From Haemophilus sp. HMSC068C11 (GTDB taxonomy: Bacteria; Pseudomonadota; Gammaproteobacteria; Enterobacterales; Pasteurellaceae), in the NCBI RefSeq assembly GCF_001815355.1, contig NZ_KV820361.1, forward strand, positions 269,048-333,047: a stretch of 64,000 nucleotides of DNA, written 5' to 3'. Positions 10,010-18,681 of this stretch are shown one piece after another (positions within the stretch are counted from its first letter, which is position 1; every line of letters begins with the position of its first letter). The position numbers and the translations under genes are program-made. The notes under the pieces were generated by a model. That model had not been told where the DNA came from. It searched no databases and was given only the letters and a program-made list of their open reading frames with translations.

Positions 10010-10106
10010 GTGACCGGCTTCAAAGTTTCGACAAAAAAATAGAGGGTTCAGTTTTTTTTATTTTTTTATGGGAGTATTATGCGACCTCGATACTAGGAGA
10101 GTAATG

Positions 10107-10730
10107 ATGTCAGAAATTCAACAGTTTAGTCAGCATGATATAGAAGTTCTTAATGAAGAAACTGTTTATAAAGGTTTTTTTACACTTAAGAAAGTACAGT
10201 TTAAACATAAGCTTTTTGCTGGTGGCGAAAGTGGTGTCGTAACACGAGAGTTGTTGGTCAAAGGTGCCGCTTCTGCCGTGATTGCTTACGATCCGAAAGA
10301 AGATTCGGTGGTTTTAGTGGAACAAGTACGTATTGGTGCATATCAACCTGGTTCAGCTCGTTCTCCTTGGTTATTAGAATTGATCGCCGGCATGGTCGAA
10401 GAGGGTGAACAACCTGAAGAAGTGGCTTTGCGTGAAAGTGAAGAAGAAGCTGGTGTATCAGTTCAAGATCTTACTCATTGTTTAAGTGTATGGGATAGCC
10501 CGGGTGGCGTAGTCGAGCGTATTCATCTGTTTGTCGGTCGAGTAGATAGCTCGCAAGCCAAGGGTATTCATGGTTTAGCTGAAGAAAATGAAGACATCCG
10601 TGTTCATGTGGTGAAACGTGAGCAAGCCTATCAATGGATGTGTAATGGCAAAATTGATAATGGCATTGCAGTAATGGGCTTGCAATGGCTTCAATTAAAT
10701 TACGCCCAATTGCGGCAGCGCTGGCAATAG
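10107..10730 (+). CDS. nudF: ADP-ribose pyrophosphatase, Nudix family
   Basis: Hydrolyses ADP-ribose to AMP and ribose 5-phosphate. The Nudix box starts at GMVEEGEQ (near residue 109) and contains the REsEEEAG core that binds magnesium. The start at 10107 is six bases past an AGGAGA site and gives MSEIQQFSQHD, 207 residues, close to E. coli NudF; ATGs at 10104 and 10068 are also in frame, the latter lacking a ribosome site. It is followed seven bases later by cpdA, so they are an operon, as in other Haemophilus and enterobacteria. Confidence 0.94.
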   Translation: MSEIQQFSQHDIEVLNEETVYKGFFTLKKVQFKHKLFAGGESGVVTRELLVKGAASAVIAYDPKEDSVVLVEQVRIGAYQPGSARSPWLLELIAGMVEEGEQPEEVALRESEEEAGVSVQDLTHCLSVWDSPGGVVERIHLFVGRVDSSQAKGIHGLAEENEDIRVHVVKREQAYQWMCNGKIDNGIAVMGLQWLQLNYAQLRQRWQ

Positions 10731-10737
10731 GAGTCCC

Positions 10738-11562
10738 ATGAGCAATACATTTGAATGCGAATTCGCGAGTGAGATCGTCAAATTATTACAAATTACCGAT
10801 CCTCATTTATTTAAGGATACAAGCAAAGACTTATTAGGCATCAATACGCATGAAAGCTTTTCTCAGGTATTAAAAGAAATTCAGGCAGAGTCTTTTAATT
10901 ATGATGTCGTGCTTGCAACCGGTGATTTGGTACAAGATAGTAGCGATGAAGGCTATCTACGATTTATTGAAATGGTTAAACCGTTAAATAAGTCAGTATT
11001 TTGGCTTCCGGGTAACCATGATTTTCAACCCAAAATGGTCGAGCATTTAAGCCAACCGCCTATTAATGCGTCAAAACATTTACTTCTTGGAAAACATTGG
11101 CAAGTGATTTTGTTAGATAGCCAAGTTTCTGGTGTGCCTCATGGCGAATTAAGTGCTTATCAGCTAGATTGGTTAAAAATGAAATTAGCGGAAAATCCAG
11201 CGCGTCATAGCTTAGTCGTCTTACATCACCATTTATTGCCAACAAATTCAGCATGGCTTGATCAGCATAACTTACGGAATGCTCATGAATTCTCATTGGT
11301 TCTGGCTCAATTCAACAATGTAAAAGGGATTTTATACGGTCATATTCATCAAGAAGTTGATGGCTATTGGCAAGGTTATCAAACCATGGCAACACCAGCG
11401 ACGTGTATTCAATTTAAACCGGACAGCAACCATTTTGCTTTAGATACCTTACAACCAGGTTGGCGTGAAATTGAGCTATATCCAGATGGACGAATTGAAA
11501 CGAGAGTGAAACGAATTAAACAAAAAACATTCCTGCCAAATATGGAGGAAGAAGGATACTAA
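10738..11562 (+). CDS. cpdA: 3',5'-cyclic AMP phosphodiesterase
   Basis: Class III cAMP phosphodiesterase (icc) that lowers cAMP and so tunes CRP, which in Haemophilus controls competence and sugar use. Metallophosphatase motifs are in order: ITDPHLF (near 21), TGDLVQD (near 62), PGNHDFQP (near 91), LHHHLLP (near 163) and YGHIHQ (near 201). It is 274 residues, similar to E. coli CpdA. It follows nudF and ends at a strong inverted-USS terminator. Its presence near the CRP-S controlled rec2 in the same window is coincidental by distance but related in circuit. Confidence 0.95.
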   Translation: MSNTFECEFASEIVKLLQITDPHLFKDTSKDLLGINTHESFSQVLKEIQAESFNYDVVLATGDLVQDSSDEGYLRFIEMVKPLNKSVFWLPGNHDFQPKMVEHLSQPPINASKHLLLGKHWQVILLDSQVSGVPHGELSAYQLDWLKMKLAENPARHSLVVLHHHLLPTNSAWLDQHNLRNAHEFSLVLAQFNNVKGILYGHIHQEVDGYWQGYQTMATPATCIQFKPDSNHFALDTLQPGWREIELYPDGRIETRVKRIKQKTFLPNMEEEGY

Positions 11563-11564
11563 AC

Positions 11565-11608
11565 AAAGTGCGGTTAAAATTCAGGTGATTTTAACCGCAC
11601 TTTTTCTA
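11565..11608 (+). terminator. Inverted USS terminator after cpdA
   Basis: AAGTGCGGTTAAAAT (from 11566) pairs with ATTTTAACCGCACTT (to 11602), then TTT; a classic paired-USS terminator. Confidence 0.9.
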
Positions 11609-11713
11609 TACCGAAAGGGGTAAAAGTCCATTTTACACTAGCCAGCATTCCTACAAATCTGTACAATAGCCGACCGATTTTATCTTTTTACTAATCTTTA
11701 TTTTTTAAGCAAT

Positions 11714-13138
11714 ATGACGCAAAAATTACATATTAAAACATGGGGCTGTCAGATGAATGAATACGATTCATCAAAAATGGCCGATCTTCTCTTAAATACA
11801 CATGGTTTGGAATTAACTGATATTCCAGAAGAAGCAGATGTGTTACTTCTAAATACCTGTTCTATCCGTGAAAAAGCACAAGAAAAAGTGTTCCATCAGT
11901 TAGGTCGTTGGAAAGAATTAAAAAAACAAAATCCAAACTTAGTGATTGGTGTGGGCGGTTGTGTGGCTTCACAAGAAGGTGAGCATATTCGTCATCGTGC
12001 ACCTTATGTGGATATCGTATTTGGTCCGCAAACTTTACATCGCTTACCAGAAATGATTAACCAAATTCGTGGCGGTAAAAGTTCGGTGGTGGATGTGAGT
12101 TTCCCTGAAATTGAGAAATTTGACCGCTTACCGGAACCTCGCGCAGAAGGTCCAACTGCGTTTGTGTCTATTATGGAAGGTTGTAATAAATATTGTACTT
12201 ACTGCGTGGTGCCTTATACCCGTGGTGAAGAAGTGAGCCGTCCTGTTGATGATGTATTATTTGAAATTGCGCAGTTAGCCGATCAAGGTGTTCGTGAAAT
12301 CAATTTATTAGGCCAAAACGTAAATGCGTATCGTGGCCCGACATTTGATGGCGGTATCTGTACATTTGCGGACTTATTGCGTTTAGTAGCGTCTATTGAC
12401 GGTATCGACCGTTTACGTTTTACCACGAGTCACCCAATCGAATTTACTGACGATATTATTGACGTGTATCGCGATACACCAGAATTAGTGGACTTCGTTC
12501 ACTTGCCGGTACAAGCTGGTTCTGACCGTATTTTAACCATGATGAAACGTGGTCATACCGCGTTAGAATATAAATCGATCATTCGTAAATTACGTGCAGT
12601 GCGTCCAAATATCCAAATCAGCTCAGATTTCATTGTTGGCTTCCCAGGTGAAACCAATGAAGAGTTTGAACAAACAATGAATCTAATTGCACAAGTGAAT
12701 TTTGATATGAGCTTTAGCTTTATCTATTCTGCGCGTCCAGGTACACCTGCAGCAGACATGTCAGATGATGTCACTGAAGAAGAGAAAAAACAACGTCTTT
12801 ATCTTTTACAAGAGCGTATCAACCAACAAGCGGCGCAATATAGCCGTCGTATGCTTGGCACAGAGCAACGTGTGTTGGTGGAAGGGCCGTCTAAGAAAGA
12901 TATTATGGAATTAACAGGACGTACTGAAAACAATCGTATTGTGAATTTCCAAGGTTCTCCAGATATGATTGGTAAGTTTGTCGATATCAAGATTACCGAT
13001 GTTTATACTAACTCTCTACGTGGCGATGTGGTACGTACTGAAGATCAAATGGGATTACGTATTGCTCAATCTCCACAAGAAGTGATGAACCGTACTCGTA
13101 AAGAAGATGAATTAGGCGTAGGACGTTATCACGGCTAA
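11714..13138 (+). CDS. miaB: tRNA-2-methylthio-N6-dimethylallyladenosine synthase
   Basis: Radical-SAM methylthiotransferase that converts i6A37 to ms2i6A37 in tRNAs reading UNN codons. Three domains are seen: UPF0004 at the N-terminus with WGCQMNEYD (cluster Cys near 12) plus Cys in [11 protein letters not shown] and VGGCVAS; radical SAM with CNKYCTYC (near 157-164) and the GQNVNAY segment; and a C-terminal TRAM domain. The 474-residue length is normal. It stands alone, with a hairpin terminator downstream. One known substrate type, tRNA-Leu(TAA), is encoded in the tRNA cluster just downstream on the other strand. Confidence 0.97.
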   Translation: MTQKLHIKTWGCQMNEYDSSKMADLLLNTHGLELTDIPEEADVLLLNTCSIREKAQEKVFHQLGRWKELKKQNPNLVIGVGGCVASQEGEHIRHRAPYVDIVFGPQTLHRLPEMINQIRGGKSSVVDVSFPEIEKFDRLPEPRAEGPTAFVSIMEGCNKYCTYCVVPYTRGEEVSRPVDDVLFEIAQLADQGVREINLLGQNVNAYRGPTFDGGICTFADLLRLVASIDGIDRLRFTTSHPIEFTDDIIDVYRDTPELVDFVHLPVQAGSDRILTMMKRGHTALEYKSIIRKLRAVRPNIQISSDFIVGFPGETNEEFEQTMNLIAQVNFDMSFSFIYSARPGTPAADMSDDVTEEEKKQRLYLLQERINQQAAQYSRRMLGTEQRVLVEGPSKKDIMELTGRTENNRIVNFQGSPDMIGKFVDIKITDVYTNSLRGDVVRTEDQMGLRIAQSPQEVMNRTRKEDELGVGRYHG

Positions 13139-13162
13139 TCGTTTAAAATAACTATAGATAAG

Positions 13163-13191
13163 TAACCGTACGCAAGTGCGGTTATTTTTTT
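13163..13191 (+). terminator. Terminator of miaB using one USS arm
   Basis: Nine-pair stem TAACCGTAC / GTGCGGTTA around a GCAA tetraloop, then seven T. The 3' arm contains a perfect USS core (13174-13182); the 5' arm is an imperfect complement with a T-G pair. Confidence 0.9.
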
Positions 13192-13242
13192 ATGTGTTTT
13201 AGAAAAAGGGGGAGGTAAGTCGTTCCCCTAAATTTTAGGTAT

Positions 13243-13264
13243 AAAAAAACACCCGTTAAGGTGC
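13243..13264 (-). terminator. Terminator of the Gly-Leu-Lys tRNA operon
   Basis: Short minus-strand stem CACCT-TAAC-GGGTG followed by seven T, just past tRNA-Lys. Confidence 0.7.
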
Positions 13265-13274
13265 TGATTTAAAG

Positions 13275-13350
13275 TGGTGGGTCGTGAAGGATTCGAACCT
13301 TCGACCAACGGATTAAAAGTCCGCTGCTCTACCGACTGAGCTAACGACCC
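13275..13350 (-). tRNA. tRNA-Lys (anticodon TTT)
   Basis: 76-base cloverleaf beginning GGGTCGTTAGCTCAGTCGG, anticodon loop CTTTTAA, T-arm AGGTTCGAATCCT, encoded CCA. Last gene of the three-tRNA operon. Confidence 0.97.
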
Positions 13351-13368
13351 ACTGGTATGATTTTGAAA

Positions 13369-13455
13369 TGGTGCCCGAAGCCAGACTTGAACTGGCACGC
13401 CTCGAAAGGCGAGGGATTTTAAATCCCTTGTGTCTACCGATTCCACCACTCGGGC
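13369..13455 (-). tRNA. tRNA-Leu (anticodon TAA)
   Basis: 87-base class II tRNA with long variable arm (CTCGCCTTTCGAGGCG), anticodon loop TTTAAAA with anticodon TAA, T-arm CAGTTCAAGTCTGG and encoded CCA. Confidence 0.97.
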
Positions 13456-13459
13456 AAAT

Positions 13460-13535
<76 letters not shown>

Positions 13536-13563
13536 ATTTGCTTGTTGCCAAACAACGGGGCGT

Positions 13564-13591
13564 ATTTTACGGATTTATCTTATTGTGTCAA
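13564..13591 (-). promoter_or_regulatory. Sigma-70 promoter of the Gly-Leu-Lys tRNA operon
   Basis: Minus strand: perfect -35 TTGACA (13591-13586), 16-base spacer, -10 TAAAAT (13569-13564), then GC-rich ACGCCCC, the kind of discriminator linked to stringent control. Confidence 0.8.
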
Positions 13592-13640
13592 ATAAAATTC
13601 GTAAAAAATTTTTTTGATTGGTTAAAAATAATTCAAAAAC

Positions 13641-13671
13641 AAAAGGTGCGATTAAAATAACCGCACCTTTT
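13641..13671 (-). terminator. Terminator of pgsA
   Basis: Ten-pair stem AAAAGGTGCG (13641-13650) with CGCACCTTTT (13662-13671). It resembles an inverted USS pair with one extra base in each arm. Confidence 0.8.
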
Positions 13672-13690
13672 ATTTAAAATTTAGCCAATT

Positions 13691-14248
13691 CTATAATTCA
13701 ATGTTATCTAACAAGCTGCCTTTAGCTGCTTTCAAGTATTGGAGCATTGACCACACTGTTAAAATCGCAGCCAAGTAGAGTAGTATGATTGCCAATGTTT
13801 CCATATAAACGTTATATCGCCAGAGTAATCCACCTAAAGCTAGCATTTGAGAGGTTGTCTTCACTTTTCCCAACCATGAAACGGCCACTTTATTACGTTC
13901 ACCCAATTCAGCCATCCATTCACGTAAAGCAGAGATAATAATTTCACGTGAAATCATAATAATAGCAGGGATAGTAATCCAGAAAGAATGTTGATATTCC
14001 ACGATTAACACAAGGGCAGTAATCACCATCACTTTATCAGCTACAGGATCAAGGAAAGCACCGAAGCGAGTTGTTTGTTTTAATTTTCGAGCAAGATAGC
14101 CATCAAACCAGTCAGTGACACCAGCTATAAAGAAAATAAGAGTGGTAATAAAAGGCGCTGAAGGGATAGGGAGATAAAACGCCAAAACGAAGAATGGGAT
14201 TAAAATCACTCGGAGAATCGTCAGGAAAATGGGAACATTATATTTCAT
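13691..14248 (-). CDS. pgsA: CDP-diacylglycerol-glycerol-3-phosphate 3-phosphatidyltransferase
   Basis: Inner-membrane enzyme making phosphatidylglycerophosphate, the committed step to phosphatidylglycerol and cardiolipin. The CDP-alcohol phosphotransferase motif is complete: DGYLAR, then G and the FLDPVADK segment (about residues 48-72). Four to six hydrophobic segments cover the rest. The 185-residue length is normal. It is transcribed toward the tRNA operon and ends at its own hairpin; a USS (14256-14264) lies just upstream of the start. Confidence 0.96.
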   Translation of the reverse strand: MKYNVPIFLTILRVILIPFFVLAFYLPIPSAPFITTLIFFIAGVTDWFDGYLARKLKQTTRFGAFLDPVADKVMVITALVLIVEYQHSFWITIPAIIMISREIIISALREWMAELGERNKVAVSWLGKVKTTSQMLALGGLLWRYNVYMETLAIILLYLAAILTVWSMLQYLKAAKGSLLDNIEL

Positions 14249-14255
14249 AAAAATA

Positions 14256-14264
14256 ACCGCACTT
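14256..14264. repeat. DNA uptake signal sequence, single
   Basis: Perfect ACCGCACTT core directly upstream of the pgsA start codon. Confidence 0.9.
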
Positions 14265-14303
14265 TGGTTAAAGATACGTTCATTTTAAAGGATCTACAAA
14301 AAT

Positions 14304-14332
14304 AAAAAAAGCCACTTAATGTGGCTTTTTCT
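14304..14332 (-). terminator. Terminator of the peroxiredoxin gene
   Basis: AAAAAGCCAC-TTAAT-GTGGCTTTTT, with a T-run on the minus strand just past the peroxiredoxin stop. Confidence 0.85.
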
Positions 14333-14337
14333 TAAAA

Positions 14338-14946
14338 TTAAAGTTTGTCAGCGTTTTGTTTCAAGTATTTAGCAACACCTTCTGGGCTGTCTTTCATACC
14401 TTCTTTGCCTTTTTCCCATTGAGCAGGGCAAACTTCACCGTGTTCTTCGTGGAATTGTAACGCATCTACCATACGTAACATTTCATCGATGTTACGACCT
14501 AATGGTAAGTCGTTTACGATTTGGTGACGAACAACGCCGTTTTTGTCGATTAAGAATGAAGCACGTAATGCCACACCTTCTTCTGGGTGTTCGATACCGT
14601 ATGCTTTAGCGATTTCGTGTTTAACGTCAGCTGCTAATGCATATTTAACTGCACCGATACCGCCGTTTTCAGTTGGGGTATTACGCCATGCATTGTGAGT
14701 GAATTCTGAGTCGATAGATACACCAACAACTTCAACACCACGTTTTTTGAATTCTTCATAACGGTGGTCGAATGCGATTAATTCAGATGGGCAAACGAAA
14801 GTAAAGTCTAATGGGTAGAAGAATAATACCGCAGCTTTACCATTAACGTGTTTTTTGAAATTGAAGTTGTTAACGATTTCACCATTGCCTAAAACTGCAG
14901 AGGAAGTAAAATCTGGAGCTTGACGAGTTACTAATACCATAGTCAT
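14338..14946 (-). CDS. Typical 2-Cys peroxiredoxin (AhpC/TSA family)
   Basis: Reduces hydrogen peroxide and organic peroxides in the cytosol. The peroxidatic Cys is in FTFVCPSE (near residue 52) and the resolving Cys in HGEVCPAQW (near 173), the typical two-cysteine arrangement; GGIGAVKYALAAD and the GVALRASFLID segment match eukaryote-like Prx/TSA proteins more than E. coli AhpC. There is no ahpF beside it, so the reductant is probably thioredoxin or another partner. The start may be at 14946 or at the next ATG, 14940 (MVLVTRQAPDF); an AGGA site is nearer the first. It is divergent from metC. Confidence 0.93.
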   Translation of the reverse strand: MTMVLVTRQAPDFTSSAVLGNGEIVNNFNFKKHVNGKAAVLFFYPLDFTFVCPSELIAFDHRYEEFKKRGVEVVGVSIDSEFTHNAWRNTPTENGGIGAVKYALAADVKHEIAKAYGIEHPEEGVALRASFLIDKNGVVRHQIVNDLPLGRNIDEMLRMVDALQFHEEHGEVCPAQWEKGKEGMKDSPEGVAKYLKQNADKL

Positions 14947-15081
14947 AATTCCTATATAAATGTTAATAAAAATTTTGCTAACGCAAAAACTCGGTTAGTA
15001 TTCTAAAAAAATTAACCACACTTTAACAGCTGTTTTTATCTATTGAATTAATTAATATTGTCTAAGTTACAGGTGAAATAT

Positions 15082-16272
15082 ATGTCAGAACATCATACTT
15101 TATCAACGACACTGGTTCATGCCGGACGTAAAAAACGTTTTACCCAAGGGGCGGTAAACCCAGTGGTCCAACGTGCCTCTTCTTTAGTGTTTGACACTAT
15201 TGCTGATAAAAAACATTGTACAAAAAATCGTTACAAGGGAGAGCTTTTCTATGGACGTCGTGGCACGTTAACACACTTTGCACTTCAAGATTTAATGTGT
15301 GAAATGGAAGGGGGGGCTGGTTGTTACCTTTATCCTTGTGGTGCCGCAGCGGTAACCAATGCTATTTTATCCTTTGTAGAAACGGGCGATCACGTTTTAA
15401 TGACAGGTGCTGCTTATGAGCCAACACAAGATTTTTGCAATGTGATTTTGAAAAAAATGCATATTGATACGACCTATTATGATCCCATGATAGGCACGGA
15501 GATTGCGAAACTTGTGCAGCCAAACACGAAAGTCTTATTTTTAGAGTCACCAAGTTCTTTAACAATGGAGGTGCCAGATATTCCTGCGATTGTTAAAGCG
15601 GTTCGAGCCGTAAGTCCTGAAATCGTCATTATGATCGATAATACATGGGCAGGAGGCGTACTATTCAAAGCGTTAGAACACGGTATTGATATTTCTATTC
15701 AAGCTGGGACCAAATATTTAGTGGGGCATTCTGATATTATGATCGGTACCGCAGTGGCTAATGCGCGTACTTGGGATAAATTGCGCGAACATTCCTATTT
15801 AATGGGACAAATGGTCGATGCGGATTCTGCTTATACGACAGCACGCGGTATTCGTACCTTAGGTGTGCGATTAAAACAACATCATGAAAGTAGTTTAAAA
15901 GTCGCCAAATGGTTAAGTGAACAACCACAAGTGAAAGCAGTTTATCATCCAGCGTTACCAAGCTGTCCAGGTCATGAAAACTTTAAACGTGATTTTACTG
16001 GTGCAAGCGGTTTATTTTCTTTTGAATTACATAAACGTTTAAACGATGAAGAGCTTTCTGCCTTTATGGATCATTTTGATCTTTTCACAATGGCTTATTC
16101 TTGGGGTGGGTTTGAATCGCTCATTTTATGTAATCAACCAGAAGAAATTGCGAAAATTCGTCCGAGTATTGAGCGCAAATTAACAGGTTCATTAATTCGT
16201 CTGCATATTGGATTTGAAGACACGGATGAATTAATTGCCGATCTTCAAGAAGGCTTTGACCGAATCAAATAA
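15082..16272 (+). CDS. metC: Cystathionine beta-lyase
   Basis: PLP enzyme that cleaves cystathionine to homocysteine, pyruvate and ammonia in methionine synthesis. The PLP-binding Lys is in [14 protein letters not shown] (near residue 213), and the [19 protein letters not shown] and IDNTWAGG segments fit MetC rather than MetB. The start at 15082 ([15 protein letters not shown]) is preferred over an upstream TTG at 15058. It gives 396 residues, as in E. coli MetC. It is a single-gene unit closed by a hairpin. I see no clear MetJ box upstream. Confidence 0.95.
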   Translation: MSEHHTLSTTLVHAGRKKRFTQGAVNPVVQRASSLVFDTIADKKHCTKNRYKGELFYGRRGTLTHFALQDLMCEMEGGAGCYLYPCGAAAVTNAILSFVETGDHVLMTGAAYEPTQDFCNVILKKMHIDTTYYDPMIGTEIAKLVQPNTKVLFLESPSSLTMEVPDIPAIVKAVRAVSPEIVIMIDNTWAGGVLFKALEHGIDISIQAGTKYLVGHSDIMIGTAVANARTWDKLREHSYLMGQMVDADSAYTTARGIRTLGVRLKQHHESSLKVAKWLSEQPQVKAVYHPALPSCPGHENFKRDFTGASGLFSFELHKRLNDEELSAFMDHFDLFTMAYSWGGFESLILCNQPEEIAKIRPSIERKLTGSLIRLHIGFEDTDELIADLQEGFDRIK

Positions 16273-16276
16273 GAAA

Positions 16277-16306
16277 GAGGGCTGTTTATGTAAACAGCCC
16301 TTATTT
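16277..16306 (+). terminator. Terminator of metC
   Basis: Stem GGGCTGTTTA / TAAACAGCCC with a two-base centre, then TTATTT. Confidence 0.85.
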
Positions 16307-16363
16307 ACTCAATCTTTGAGTTGATTTATCATAGTCAGCATTTTTAGCAACTAGAGAAGAACA

Positions 16364-17719
16364 ATGAAACATATTCATATTTTAGGCATCTGCGGGACCT
16401 TTATGGGTGGTGTTGCGATGATTGCCAAACAAATGGGTTATAAAGTAACGGGCTCCGATACCAATGTTTACCCGCCAATGAGCACTTTTTTACAAGAGCA
16501 GGGTATTGAAATTATTCCTAATTATGATGTGGCTCAACTTAAGCCTGCACCCGATATGGTGATTGTTGGCAATGCCATGAAACGTGGTAATCCTTGTGTG
16601 GAATATGTTTTGGATAATGCGTTGCCTTATACATCTGGCCCGCAATGGTTACACGACCATTTGTTGCGTAATCGTTGGGTATTGGCGGTTTCAGGTACAC
16701 ATGGTAAAACCACAACAACGGGCATGTTGACTTGGATTTTAGAACAAAATGGATTAAAACCCGGTTTTCTAATCGGTGGTATTGCGGGGAATTTTGGTAC
16801 ATCTGCTCGTTTAGGGGAAAGCGAGTTCTTCGTGATTGAAGCAGATGAATATGATACGGCGTTCTTTGATAAACGTTCTAAATTTGTACATTACAATCCG
16901 AAAACCTTGATCATTAATAACATTAGCTTCGATCATGCTGACATCTTCGATGATCTTCACGCGATCCAGCGTCAATTCCATCATATGATCCGCACCATTC
17001 CTTCTACAGGACGCGTTCTTTCTTTTGCAGATGAACAGAGCGTGAAAGAAACCCTCAATATGGGATGTTGGTCAGAACAGCAATTTATCGGTAAAGATAA
17101 GGAATGGTTTGCGGAACGTATTACTAATGATTGCTCTGAATTTGCCGTATTCCATCACGGCCAAAAAGTTGCAGAAGTGAAATGGAATATTGTTGGGCAG
17201 CACAATATGCACAATGCTTTAATGGCGATTGCGGCGGCTTACCATGCGGGTGTGAAAATTGAAGATGCATGTCAGGCATTAGGCAGCTTTATCAATGCAA
17301 AACGTCGTTTAGAAGTGAAGGGGGAAGTAAACGGGATTACGGTTTATGATGACTTCGCTCACCATCCAGAAGCCATTCTTGCGACACTCACTGCGTTGCG
17401 TGACAAAGTTGGCGGTGGCGTACGTATTCTTGCCGTATTAGAGCCTTGTTCAAACACCATGAAAATGGGCGTCCATAAAGATGAAATTGCACCCGCACTT
17501 GGACGTGCCGATGCCGTATTTATGCTACAACCAGATAATATTCCATGGGATGTGGCTGAAATTGCAGGACAATGTGTTCAACCGGCACATTACACAGGAA
17601 GCATTGATAAGTTAGTCGATATGATTGTGGCGGAAGCAAAACCAACGGATCACATTCTTGTGATGTCAAACGGTAGCTTTGGTGGCATTCATCAAAAGAT
17701 TTTAGATCGATTAAAATAA
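16364..17719 (+). CDS. mpl: UDP-N-acetylmuramate:L-Ala-gamma-D-Glu-meso-DAP ligase
   Basis: Murein tripeptide ligase that reattaches recycled tripeptide to UDP-MurNAc. It is a Mur-ligase with an N-terminal Rossmann-like HILGICGTFMGG (residues 3-14), ATP-binding GTHGKTTTTGML (near 112), IEADEYDTAFFDKRSK (near 160) and C-terminal YDDFAHHPEAI (near 328), the usual Mpl-type variants of the Mur motifs. The 451-residue length matches. It stands alone between hairpins, upstream of a DUF2301 gene. Confidence 0.96.
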   Translation: MKHIHILGICGTFMGGVAMIAKQMGYKVTGSDTNVYPPMSTFLQEQGIEIIPNYDVAQLKPAPDMVIVGNAMKRGNPCVEYVLDNALPYTSGPQWLHDHLLRNRWVLAVSGTHGKTTTTGMLTWILEQNGLKPGFLIGGIAGNFGTSARLGESEFFVIEADEYDTAFFDKRSKFVHYNPKTLIINNISFDHADIFDDLHAIQRQFHHMIRTIPSTGRVLSFADEQSVKETLNMGCWSEQQFIGKDKEWFAERITNDCSEFAVFHHGQKVAEVKWNIVGQHNMHNALMAIAAAYHAGVKIEDACQALGSFINAKRRLEVKGEVNGITVYDDFAHHPEAILATLTALRDKVGGGVRILAVLEPCSNTMKMGVHKDEIAPALGRADAVFMLQPDNIPWDVAEIAGQCVQPAHYTGSIDKLVDMIVAEAKPTDHILVMSNGSFGGIHQKILDRLK

Positions 17720-17727
17720 TCTCAATG

Positions 17728-17772
17728 TAAAGTGCGGTCAAAAATGAGAGTGTTTTTGACCGCACTTTTTAT
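17728..17772 (+). terminator. Inverted USS terminator after mpl
   Basis: AAAGTGCGGTCAAAAA (from 17729) pairs with TTTTTGACCGCACTTT (to 17768), then TTT; both USS cores are perfect. Confidence 0.9.
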
Positions 17773-17793
17773 CATCAAAAATAAGGAAATTAC

Positions 17794-18300
17794 ATGGCCG
17801 ATCCACATATTCAATCTCCAATGGATGTTTGGGATAAACTCACCGTCATTATTTATCGCACAGGCTTTGTCATTGCGGCATTTAGCATCTTGGCTTTAAC
17901 TTGGTATCCTCAACAGGCTCAAATTGCCGTGTTGGTTGCGGCAACTTGTTGTGCATCATCCCTTCATATTTATTTAAAACATTTCCGCTTAACATTCCAA
18001 TTTGCCACGTGGCTCGCACTCTTATGTGCGCTTTTAGGTTGGCATGAATTAGCGTTAGGTGGTGCATTGGTCACATTGGGCGGTTTATGCTTTAAAGAAT
18101 ACTTCTGTTTTAGAGTACCGCTATTAAATTTACAACCTGCATTTGTCGCCGCACTTTGGTTTGCTTGGGTATTTGAAGGTGGCTGGATTGCCCGAATTTT
18201 ATCGTTGATCGTCGGTGGATTATTATTGATTCTTGCGGTTCAAAAATGGCGAATGCCATTGCATTTTGATATTGGCGATAAGACAAAGTATCAAATCTAA
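17794..18300 (+). CDS. DUF2301-type integral membrane protein
   Basis: 168-residue membrane protein with about five or six hydrophobic segments. The ending KEYFCFRVPLLNLQPAFVA followed by a last membrane span and a polar tail fits the uncharacterised DUF2301/COG5413 family seen in gamma-proteobacteria and cyanobacteria. No catalytic motif is visible and its function is unknown. It follows mpl past a strong terminator and has its own terminator, so it is probably monocistronic, with an AAGGAAAT ribosome site before the ATG. Confidence 0.75.
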   Translation: MADPHIQSPMDVWDKLTVIIYRTGFVIAAFSILALTWYPQQAQIAVLVAATCCASSLHIYLKHFRLTFQFATWLALLCALLGWHELALGGALVTLGGLCFKEYFCFRVPLLNLQPAFVAALWFAWVFEGGWIARILSLIVGGLLLILAVQKWRMPLHFDIGDKTKYQI

Positions 18301-18318
18301 TAAGATTGATGGATAAAG

Positions 18319-18348
18319 GCATAATGTTTCACAGCATTGTGCTTTTTT
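18319..18348 (+). terminator. Terminator of the DUF2301 gene
   Basis: Eight-pair stem GCATAATG / CATTGTGC (one G-T pair), 8-base loop, then six T. Confidence 0.8.
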
Positions 18349-18379
18349 ATTTCGATTAAATTTACCTTTATCCAAATAC

Positions 18380-18408
18380 AAAAAAAGCACCGAAATTTCG
18401 GTGCTTTG
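18380..18408 (-). terminator. Terminator of tRNA-fMet
   Basis: Perfect palindrome AAAGCACCGAAA / TTTCGGTGCTTT with a long T-run on the minus strand, immediately past the tRNA 3' end. Confidence 0.9.
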
Positions 18409-18413
18409 TAATT

Positions 18414-18490
18414 TGGTTGCGGGGGCCGGATTTGAACCGACGGCCTTCGGGTTATGAGCCCGACGAGCTACCAAGCTGCTCCACCCCGCG
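18414..18490 (-). tRNA. Initiator tRNA-fMet (anticodon CAT)
   Basis: 77-base cloverleaf beginning CGCGGGGTGGAGCAGC with anticodon loop CTCATAA flanked by the initiator-specific GGG/CCC stem pairs, an unpaired first base (C1-A72), T-arm CGGTTCAAATCCG and encoded CCA. These traits separate it from elongator tRNA-Met and tRNA-Ile2. Confidence 0.96.
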
Positions 18491-18503
18491 TCTGATGGCG
18501 CGT

Positions 18504-18531
18504 AATATACTCGTTTCAAAAATTATTGCAA
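18504..18531 (-). promoter_or_regulatory. Sigma-70 promoter of tRNA-fMet
   Basis: Minus strand: -35 TTGCAA (18531-18526), 16-base spacer, -10 TATATT (18509-18504), then GC-rich ACGCGCC. Confidence 0.7.
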
Positions 18532-18681
18532 GATTTAAACTGAATTTGACTTTCCGTTTGTTAAGAAAATAAACAATGTGAATATTAATTAATCATTTTA
18601 TGAAATAGTACTAGTCCAAAAAGGGAATTTTTGATAGCGTATGCAACTTTGTATTAGTTAGTTTAATTTAGGAAAATAAGA

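Noticed and set aside
10068-10106. nudF starting at ATG 10068
   Set aside because: No ribosome site; the AGGAGA site serves the ATG at 10107 (or 10104).
14947-15081. MetJ or OxyR boxes between the peroxiredoxin gene and metC
   Set aside because: No AGACGTCT repeats and no clear OxyR pattern; a CTAAC/GTTAG dyad there is too short to call.
18223-18519. 98-codon open frame on the minus strand
   Set aside because: Overlaps the initiator tRNA; the VGSNPAPATK-like ending is a tRNA translation artefact.
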